Shown in pieces: positions 56,908 through 64,000 of a stretch of DNA of 64,000 nt. Origin of the DNA: Acorus gramineus (Eukaryota; Streptophyta; Magnoliopsida; Acorales; Acoraceae). The translations under genes and the position numbers were made by a program. The stretch covers positions 496,001 to 560,000 of the forward strand of contig JAUJYN010000036.1 in the NCBI GenBank assembly GCA_030737835.1. Direction: 5' to 3'. Each line of letters opens with the position of its first letter. Position 1 is the stretch's first letter. The notes under the pieces are model-generated. The model searched no databases. It was not told the DNA's origin and worked only from the letters and a program-made list of their open reading frames with translations.

Positions 56908-57277
56908 TGTCACGCCCCAAGGCGGCTGTCCCCGAGACGTGACAATATTTATAATATCAGTTATCAATACCTGAGGTCAACAAAGACTCCAACAACGACA
57001 TACAAGGTGGCAAAGCAAAGATAAGTGATAGCTAACTGAAAAGCGAAAGCATAAAAATATCAATAAATCTGTAAACCAAAACATTATTATAGACTCGAAT
57101 ACACAATAACTGTTCTGCGAGAGCCAAGTCTAATCCAAATAAAATACATCATGTGCAACACGCATGATTAACAAATAAATACATGACTCTAGGACTGCTG
57201 ACAGCCTCGCACTCGCCAACCACCGTACGGAACGCTCCACGCACATAAGACCGCGCCATAGGGAAGCTCCTGCTCCA
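56908..57277 (-). repeat. Truncated LTR tail
   Basis: Begins TGTCACGCCCCAAGGCGG, the reverse complement of an S1/S5-type LTR end, and is similar to the start of 57674-59199. It breaks at about 57277 in CTCCACGC, where plus-strand LTR sequence (ATCGATGGGGCCC) starts. CGC is common to both sides. Confidence 0.75.
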
Positions 57278-57673
57278 CGCATCGATGGGGCCCCTTAAGC
57301 TATAATATGCAGATATCTTGCATGCTAGGCTTATATACATGTATTGTACTCATGTATGAATGATTGTGTTGCATGAGCCCCTTTAGTATGGGCATGTATG
57401 TTGTAAATGTGTATGGATGTATAGAATATGGCATGTCTTAGGTAGTATTGCAATACTACTCCCACCATATTAATGGGAATATACAATATGATTAAGTCTG
57501 GGTTAATAACGGGCACCTGTCTAATATTCCATTGCGATAAGACTCGAGGGCGTGGCGTAGCTGTTGCGCCCATGCTAATGGGGCAATGCTATGACCAGCT
57601 CCATGAGATGATGATCTCTCTCACCCTCTCCCTCTGAATGAACTGAGTAAGTAGAGGCGATTTCTTACTCGAC
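57278..57673 (+). repeat. LTR mid-region fragment
   Basis: Plus-strand sequence ATCGATGGGGCCC through the TAGGCTTATATACATGTATT and GAATATGGCATG stretches, as at 30797-31230 in S5. It is flanked on both sides by oppositely oriented LTR tails. No gene. Confidence 0.75.
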
Positions 57674-59199
57674 TGTCACGCCCCAGGGCGGCCATCCCAG
57701 AGACGTGGCAATAATAAAATATCAGCTATCAATACCTGAGGTCAATAAAGACTCCAACAACAACACACAAGGTGGCAAAGCAAGGATAATGATAACTGAC
57801 TTAAAAGCGGAAGCATAATATATAAACAATGTCTGTAAATCAAAAACATTATTACAGACTCGAATACACAATCACTGTCCTGTGAGAGCCAAGTCTAGAC
57901 AAAAGAAAATACAACCTGTGCCACATGCACAATTTTACAATACATACAATGACTCTAGGACTGCTGACAGCCTCGCACTCGCCACCCACCGGAAGAACGC
58001 TCCACGCCCATAAGACCACGCAACAGAAAAGCTCCAGCTCCACGCCCAACACTGCCCCTGAAAAGAAACAGTCTGCGAGGGGTGAGCTACAAGCTCAGTG
58101 AGTGGCTGGAAACCAATCACCATACAACAGTTCAATACATAAGCACTTTCCTTTCAAGGAAAACATGGGTGGAAACCCATGGATAACAGGGTCACGCGGT
58201 AGCGCGACCAACCTCACCCTCACCCTCACTCCCGGAGGGAGACTCTTGGGACTTTTGGGGAGAGACCATACCGTTGGTCGAGGAGACCCGGGATTACTAG
58301 TCTACACAACACTACTGGATCATCTACATCGAGATAACTGACCCACGATGTCTTTCAACATCGATACACAACCGGACCCAACAACTATGGGAACGGACGA
58401 ACAACGAATGGGTCACGCGGCGATGTGTCTTCACCTCATCCTCACCCTCACCCCCGGAGGTGACATAGGACTTTTGGAAGAGACTTAGACTGCTCTACAC
58501 CCTTGGTCCACCGGTAGCCCTTTCCCCCGCGTAGCCTCTACCTGGTATACTCCCACGATCAGTACGCTTCCGAACGCGTCGGTGGTACCTACGGATGGGA
58601 GCCCTCTGTCAGGACAGCTGTAATCGCCGGGGAGTCCCTACATTGGATCCAACGAAGGGGAGAACGATCCCACGCTCGCAATATCATTCGTTAACCCTCT
58701 CCTAGGTAGCCTCTACCTGGTATACTCCCACGATCAGTACGCTCCCGAATGCATCGGTGGTACCTACGGATGGGAGCCCTCTATCAGGACAGCTACAACC
58801 CGGGCCCACTCAACACGGACGACATTGGGAGTAAACATTCCATGTTCGCAAAGTGAACCCAATGGAAAACAACTACTCTCGATAATCACTTATCGAGATA
58901 TCGAATACTACTGTACTCCCACACCGTTGCATCGCTCAGACACAAAGGGGTTGCCTCTGCTCTCACATAGAAATAATACCCATAACTTTTACTACATGAA
59001 TCGAGTTGATCTAATTCCACTTTTATACGAAAGCTAACTCAAAACTGAGCATCTCATAATAAAATCATATTTAAACCTCTTCATCTTGGATTTTAACAAA
59101 ATCAAATCCAAATACCAAATCGGAAATACATAACTTCTAAGAGAAAAATTATGTAGCCAATTTTTTAATCAGAGCGCTCCAAATGACACAGGCATAACA
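57674..59199 (-). repeat. 3' LTR of E4, internally deleted (1,526 bp)
   Basis: On the minus strand the LTR starts at 59199 (TGTTATGCCTGTGTC) after a PPT and ends GGGGCGTGACA at 57674. It lacks the exon-like and intron-like region and most of the mid region: the head (58977-59199) joins the tail-side sequence at AATAATACCCATAAC. Both parental sequences contain CCCATA there, so the deletion probably used microhomology. Confidence 0.85.
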
Positions 59200-59213
59200 C
59201 TCTTCCCCCCTTA
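59200..59213 (-). other. Polypurine tract of E4
   Basis: On the minus strand TAAGGGGGGAAGAG precedes the LTR start TGTTATGCC. Confidence 0.85.
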
Positions 59214-59313
59214 GGAAATTTAGTCCTCAAAATTTAAGGAAACCCAAAAGGAAAGACCGAAAACAGCAAGTATCTCGCATAGACCTTTTTCTCCCAAGTG
59301 GTCTTTGCACCGG

Positions 59314-59600
59314 ACTGGCGCTACCAACACACTATAATCAAAGGAACGGTCTTAGCGTTGAGCCTCTTCTCATGTTGGTCCTTGACCTCGATCCACTGCT
59401 CCATGAACGACAAATCCAGCTTGAGAATGAGACAGTCGAACTGAATGACTGAGCAGGATCGTGGACATAACGCCTCGGCCACGAGACAAGGACAACGTCG
59501 TGGGCATGAGCCAGCTGTGGGGGAAAGGCTACATGACAAGCCACCTCCCCAACCCACTCAATGACAAGAAACAGTCCCATTGAAGAGCCAACTCAGCTTG
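59314..59600 (-). pseudogene. Pol C-terminus / chromodomain-like tail (E4)
   Basis: Frames give MGLFLVIEWVGEVACHVAFP, PPQLAHAHDVV and RRYVHDPAQS in one frame and DLSFMEQWIEVKDQHEKRLN in another. It is nearly the same as R1 (1034-1293), with shared frame breaks. Confidence 0.8.
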
Positions 59601-60110
59601 CCCTGAACGTCGAAACAAAGGGTACCCTTAAACTGGGACACCTTGAGGAAACATGGTCACCAAACCCGAAGGTAAGCTCCTGGCGACGATGACCTGGGTA
59701 GCCCTTCTATCAATTCTAGGAGGTGCAGATGCACACATGAACCAACCTGGCCACCGCAAGGTCAAACAACTAACTTATGGCCCCTCCAACTGGCGCTCCT
59801 CAACCGTCCCAACACAAGGGAGGTATAAAACTACGCCTGTAGAGTGCCTTGAAGATGAACAATCGCGAAGGTGAAAACCCACGTCAAGGCATCCAGAGAC
59901 TCAATCAGTCGGATAGAAGCGCGGACTTAGTCAGTCGGTCAATGATCACCTAGATGGCGTCGTGACCCGAACGTGACATTAGCGAGTCCGCAACAATCCC
60001 TGATAACCCACTCCCACGTCCACTGAGGAATCTCCATGGACTGACGCTTTCCAACGTGATGATGATTCTCGAACTTTGCCTGAGGGCATGCCAACCTGGG
60101 GAAACAAGGT
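59601..60110 (-). pseudogene. Dead integrase with 269-bp deletion (E4)
   Basis: Collinear with R1 1346-2080, but the segment that in R1 lies between two AGAGTGCC repeats (1554 and 1823) is missing here; a single AGAGTGCC remains at about 59834. This removed the block holding the third catalytic residue. The rest has stops. Confidence 0.75.
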
Positions 60111-60454
60111 CACCCACATCACCCTTTCATCGCACCATAGCAATCTCAATGAAGACTACCCCAAAGTAGTCCACGGAAGCCCAATAAAACTTTTGAGATC
60201 CATGAAGGCATCCGGCGCATTCGTCAACCCCGACAGCAGTACTTAAAACTCGTAGTGCCCGAAACGGTCACAAAAGGCCATCTACGGGATGTCTAACTCC
60301 CGGATCTCCGACTTGTGGTACCCTTGTGTGAAGATCGATCTAACAGCAGACACTCGCTCCCAGAGCTGGTCAAACAGATCATCGATTCGCGGCAAAGGTA
60401 ATTGATCTTCAACCTCCACGGGGAGATCAAAACACCACCTCGAATAATTAAATC
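60111..60454 (-). pseudogene. RT palm fragment (E4)
   Basis: A minus-strand frame (60282-60491) contains LPLPRIDDLFDQLWERVSAV and QGYHKSEIRELDIP, the RT fingers/palm region. It stops after LDIP, as in E2. It is cut at about 60454, where plus-strand chromodomain sequence begins. Confidence 0.82.
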
Positions 60455-60705
60455 CAGTTCGAGCCGCTCGTCTTCGAGCCAGACTTGTCATTCGTGGAGC
60501 AGCCGATCGAGATCCTGGACCGATGCGAGAAGAGGCTCCGCACCAAGACCGTCCAGTTGGTCAAGGTGCGATGGCAGCACCGTTCCGGTGCCGAGGCCAC
60601 TTGGGAGCTCGAGGACGCCATGTGTGACGCGTATCCCCATCTTTTCCCTTCCTAGATGTTTTTGTATTTATTTTGAGGACAAAATTTCCTAAGGGGGGGA
60701 GGATG
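60455..60705 (+). pseudogene. Chromodomain-like tail and PPT, left arm of inverted repeat
   Basis: The plus-strand frame reads [20 protein letters not shown], then [29 protein letters not shown] and AYPHLFPS, stop. It is followed by AAGGGGGGGAGGA (about 60690-60705). This is the well-preserved end of pol from the E1/E5 lineage. The rest of that element is absent. Confidence 0.85.
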
Positions 60706-61047
60706 TTATATATGTGTCACTTTTAGCCTTCTGGTCACCATTGGAGCATTCTGGCAGTTTTTCAACTTTTTCTTTTTTCGATCGGAACCGCTAAAATTTT
60801 AAAATTTTGGCTATCATCATGAGCTTGAGAACTCCGATTGAAAATCTAACTGCACATTATGTGTCCTGGTGCCATTTCAAGCCACTCACAAAAATATGCA
60901 GTTAGATTTTCAATCGGAGTCCTCAAACTCAGGATGATAGCAAACAGTCCAAGATTTTAGCGGTTCCGATCGAAAAACGAAAAAACTGAAAAACTGCCAG
61001 AATGTCCCAACGGTGACCAAAAAGTTAAAAGTGACACATATATAACA
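60706..61047. repeat. Head-to-head truncated LTR starts (inverted repeat centre)
   Basis: 60705/60706 to about 60893 is a plus-strand LTR start (TGTTATATATGTGTCAC...). About 60894-61047 is a minus-strand start of the same LTR type, ending TATAACA at 61047. Each retains only about 150-190 bp of its LTR. They meet within ...CCACTCACAAAAATATGCAG. With the chromodomain and PPT sequences outside them, they make two arms of about 430 bp. Confidence 0.85.
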
Positions 61048-61061
61048 TTCTTCCCCCCTTA
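61048..61061 (-). other. Polypurine tract of E5
   Basis: On the minus strand TAAGGGGGGAAGAA precedes TGTTATATATG at 61047. Confidence 0.88.
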
Positions 61062-61089
61062 GGAAATTTTGTCCTCAAAATAATACAAA

Positions 61090-61700
61090 AACCTCTAGGA
61101 GGGGAAAAGATGCGGATACGCGTCACGCAAGGCGTCCTCGAGCTCTCAAGGGCCTCGGCACCGGAACGGTGCAGCCATCGCACCTTGAGCAACGGGACGG
61201 TCTTGGTGCAGAGCCTCTTCTCGCGGTTGTCCAGGATCTAAATTAACTGCTCGACGAATGACAAGTCCGGCTCGAAGACGAGCGGCTCGAACGGGATGAC
61301 GTGAGCAAGATCGTGGATGCAACTCACACCCAACCGCGATGCTTTGGAGCAACCTGCGAACCCACCACTCCTAGACGGAGGGGTAAGAACTGGCGCTGAG
61401 GTGAGCCTTCGCTTAAACTCCAGGAAGCTCTCCTCGCAAGACGGGAACCAATCGAACCGGACATCCTTCTGAGCGAGGCGGTTAGGAGGGACAGCTATCT
61501 TCGAGAAACCCCTCGACAATCCTCCCGCAATAACCCGCCAAGCCCAGGAAGCTCCGAATCCCTGCAGGGTTCGACGGTCAACGCCAAATTGACACAGCGA
61601 GCAACTTGACCGGGTCCACAGATATGCCCTTGCCAGAAAATCTCGTGGCCCAGAAAACCATCCGCTCCAACCAAATCTCGCACTTAATCCACCATCAGCT
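61090..61700 (-). pseudogene. RT/RNase H-chromodomain fusion relic (E5)
   Basis: Within minus-strand frame 61238-61861 are [40 protein letters not shown], then GGFAGCSKASRLGVSCIHDL running straight into [20 protein letters not shown]. The RNase H-to-tail junction (CI/HD here, CV/HD in E1) is the same as in E1. Upstream RT codons are frame-shifted, and the tail is interrupted after VEQL. EATWEL-like sequence is degenerate near 61150. Confidence 0.82.
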
Positions 61701-62435
61701 GATGCTTCCAGGGTATTCCTTGACTGGGAAAAGAAATCCTCGGGAGTGCAACATGAGATCCCGACATAGGATACCCCGACAACCAAACAAGGAACTCGGA
61801 GTACCCTAGCCCGGGTCTCAACGCTGACCTCACACGGCCCCTTAAACCAGAAAAGGAACACTAGAAGAAGACATCACCCTTAAAGAACACTACCAACCGC
61901 ACTGGATCATCTACATCTAGATAATCACCCACCGATATCCTTCAACATCCATCACAAGACCGGACCCAACCTCCTTGGGAACGGTCGAACAACAATTGGG
62001 TCACGAGGCGACGCGTCTTCGCCTCATCCTCACCCTCACTCCCAAAAGGAGACATATTGGAACTTTGGGAGAGACTTAGACTGCTCTTAACCCCTGGTCC
62101 ACCGGTAGCCTCTCCTCCGCACCATGGGCCGCCTGGTCCGCTCCCACAATTCAGCACAGTCCGAACCCAAATCAGGAGGTGCCTACTGATGGGAGCCCTC
62201 TGTCAAGAAGGCCTGTCTAACGCTGAGGAGTCCCTACATCGGATCCAACGAAGGGGGAGAACGATTCCACGCTCGCGACATCATTCATTAATCCTCTTCC
62301 GGGTAGCCTCTGCCTGGCATACTCCCACGATCAGTACCCCTCTGACTGCATCGGTGGTACCTACGGATGGGAGCCTTCTGCCAGGACGGCTACAACCCGG
62401 CCTCCTCAACTCAAACAACCACTTTCGATACCCAC
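61701..62435 (-). other. LTR-derived block between gag and pol (E5)
   Basis: It has the same LTR modules in the same order as E1 and E3: GAGGGCTCCCATC modules (about 62190 and 62365), CGGTGGACCAGGGGT, the G-run region (about 62030-62045), the GTTGGGTCCGGT stretch, and the GTGAGGTCAGCGTTGAGACC block near 61820. Confidence 0.75.
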
Positions 62436-62720
62436 TTAACGAGATATCATCCACTTGCATATCAGCAACCACACGCTCACCTGGGCCTTTAATGCTCTCG
62501 CCCGCTTCTCCAACACTCTGGTCTGGGCCTCCAGTGCCTTGGTCTGAGTCTCCACCAAATCCGCTATCCGAGCGAACACACGTTTCCATGCGGGAGGCTC
62601 CTGCGCCGATCCTGGCCTCACAGCCGTGGACTCTCCAGTAGCATCCTCGCCTCTAGTAGGTCCGAAAACCTCCAAAGGTCGAGAGGGACAATGTCCGCGC
62701 CGTCCTCCACGAGGAGGCAT
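62436..62720 (-). pseudogene. Truncated gag (E5)
   Basis: A 94-residue minus-strand ORF from the ATG at 62718-62720: MPPRGGRRGHCPSRPLEVFG, AQEPPAWKRVFARIADLVET, QTKALEAQTRVLEKRARALK. The repeated LEAQ/LEK/LKAQ spacing suggests a coiled coil. Its end differs from E1's by a frame change (VWLLICKWMISR). The Gag body and zinc knuckle are missing. Confidence 0.85.
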
Positions 62721-62822
62721 ATCAGCAACCTAAGAAAACCAGACACTAGGATCAGAATACTCATATAGAAATCCTAGGACTCATCTCTACGAAAAGAAGA
62801 CCATTGGCTCTGACAGGACCAG

Positions 62823-62834
62823 GCTCTGATACCA
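62823..62834 (-). other. Primer binding site (initiator tRNA-Met), E5
   Basis: On the minus strand TGGTATCAGAGC lies five bases after the LTR end, preceding the conserved CTGGTCCTGTCAGAGCCAAT leader. Confidence 0.93.
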
Positions 62835-62839
62835 ACTTT

Positions 62840-64000
62840 TGTCACGCCCCAGGGCCGGCCGTCCCCGGGACGCGGCAAGTGTATATATGATATCAGTAAA
62901 AACAGGAGTTCAATAACATACTCACACAACAGCTAAAATGACAACACAGACAACAAAAGCAGGGCTGACATGATATATACACCAAAAGCGGAAGCTAAAA
63001 GACTGAATCTGTAATTCAAAGACATATTACAGACTCGATACATAATCAACTGTCCTGTGAGAGCCAATATATACAAAGACATCCAAATACAATACAAACA
63101 CGTGCCCAAGCACGGAATATAATACATACAAGCAAAGAGGGATCTTGATAGCCTCTGATACTCGCGGGACGTGGCGCTACTCCGCTACTGATGAAGTCCC
63201 TCGGGGAGCTCCTCCTCCGGATCCGACTTAGATGACTTTGAAGAAAAATATTATGCGAGGGGTGAGCCACACGCTCAGTGAACAGCACAACCCATACATC
63301 ACAGCTTATATTAACCACAACCAGATGTTATTAATCCACAATCTCAGTATTGAAGGCCACAAAATGGCAACAGCTATACAATCCAATGGGTCGCTATCGC
63401 CAACCCACTACACCCTCACCCTCACCCCTCAATAGGTGACAAAGGATATTGGGACTTACAATCCAGTGGGTCGCTACATCGCCGACCCACCACACCCTCA
63501 CCCTCACCCCTCAATATGGTGACATAGGATATTGGGACTGACTAGGCTGATGGTCACCCTTGGTCCACCAATAGTCTCTCCCCACTCCATAGGCCGTTTG
63601 GCCACCCCCACATTCAGCACAGTCCGTCCCAAATCAGGAGGTGCCTACTGATGGGAGCCCCTGCACGGGACAGCCTTTCCAACGCCGGGGTAGTCTCTAC
63701 ACGGATCCAACGAAGGGAACAGAATAGCCTATCCATCGCATATGATCCACTCGAATCTGCAGACAACACATCACAACAACTACTCTACTGCCATGAATTC
63801 TTCCGAATTCCTCCAGGGCGCATAACCAAGATGCGGGGAACATATATAATAATAATCATTAACAAGAGGTATAATAATAATTATTAACAAGATTTATAAT
63901 ATTATTGGGACAAGAAACCTTGGGAGGGCAGCATGAGGTCCCTATACAGGACATCCCGACAACCAAACAAGGAACACGGAGTACCCTAACCCGGGTCTCA
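62840..64000 (-). repeat. 5' LTR of E5 (tail part only in window)
   Basis: Starts TGTCACGCCCCAGGGCCGGC (the reverse complement of the LTR end) and runs past the window edge. It is closely similar to 14529-15780 (S3). The G-rich tandem repeat (about 63385-63545) has two units, one ending in the GGGTCGCTATCGCC variant. Confidence 0.9.

Larger units (their letters stand above)
61048..64000 (-). mobile_element. Non-autonomous Ty3/gypsy chromovirus E5, cut by window end
   Basis: On the minus strand: 5' LTR from beyond 64000 to 62840, PBS 62823-62834, partial gag, LTR-derived block, RT/RNase H-chromodomain fusion relic, PPT at 61048, and a 3' LTR reduced to about 150 bp. The internal region (1.79 kb) has the same plan as E1 (1.62 kb), so both descend from one rearranged source. 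Confidence 0.88.

Overview
The window is intergenic DNA from a seed plant, most likely a large-genome angiosperm; the species cannot be named from the sequence. I found no host gene, tRNA or rRNA. Nearly every base belongs to LTR retrotransposons, mostly one Ty3/gypsy chromovirus family that looks Tekay/Del-like: LTRs of about 2.8-3.8 kb that begin TGTT and end GGGGCGTGACA, a primer binding site for initiator tRNA-Met, a polypurine tract, an MPPR-type Gag start, a DD35E integrase and a C-terminal chromodomain-like tail. ORFs in the CG-rich parts (Ala/Arg/His/Val-rich) are base-composition artefacts.

Layout by nesting. (1) A minus-strand element, R1, runs from the left edge: LTR 1-912, decayed pol 913-2502 continuing at 19879-20083, and a truncated second LTR to about 24307. 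Into it went solo LTR S1 (2503-19873). S1 was itself hit by element E1 (3911-14303) and solo LTR S3 (14529-17660), and E1's 5' LTR was hit by solo LTR S2 (5170-8299). A solo LTR of an unrelated family, S4 (21733-24163), also sits in R1. (2) Plus-strand element E2 (about 24308-36174) has a truncated 5' LTR, dead pol, and a 3' LTR split by solo LTR S5 (29387-33079). (3) A remnant of a Tat-lineage Ty3/gypsy element (36175-36267 plus 46535-50222, minus strand) carries integrase, a 91-bp tandem repeat and an antisense extra ORF; it is interrupted by the complete minus-strand element E3 (36268-46534, both LTRs, target duplication CATAT). (4) 50223-57673 is a mosaic of truncated LTR pieces containing solo LTR S6 (50993-53751). 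(5) 57674-60454 is an internally deleted LTR plus dead pol (E4). A tail-to-tail inverted repeat of element ends follows (60455 to about 61330), then minus-strand element E5 (to the window end).

Seven insertions (S2-S6, E1, E3) have clean or one-mismatch 5-bp target duplications, and S1 has one with one mismatch, so their relative order is secure. Six of the eight are solo LTRs.

The most notable biology is the non-autonomous lineage. E1 and E5 share the same RNase H-to-chromodomain fusion, and E1, E3 and E5 share a block of LTR-derived DNA between gag and pol, so defective chimeras appear to have been copied. R1, E2 and part of E3 share the same decayed integrase, and E3 carries a dead and an intact-triad integrase in tandem. 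The LTRs have a conserved intron-like design: splice-like boundaries are kept while the DNA between them is exchanged (CG-rich in most copies, AT-rich in S5).
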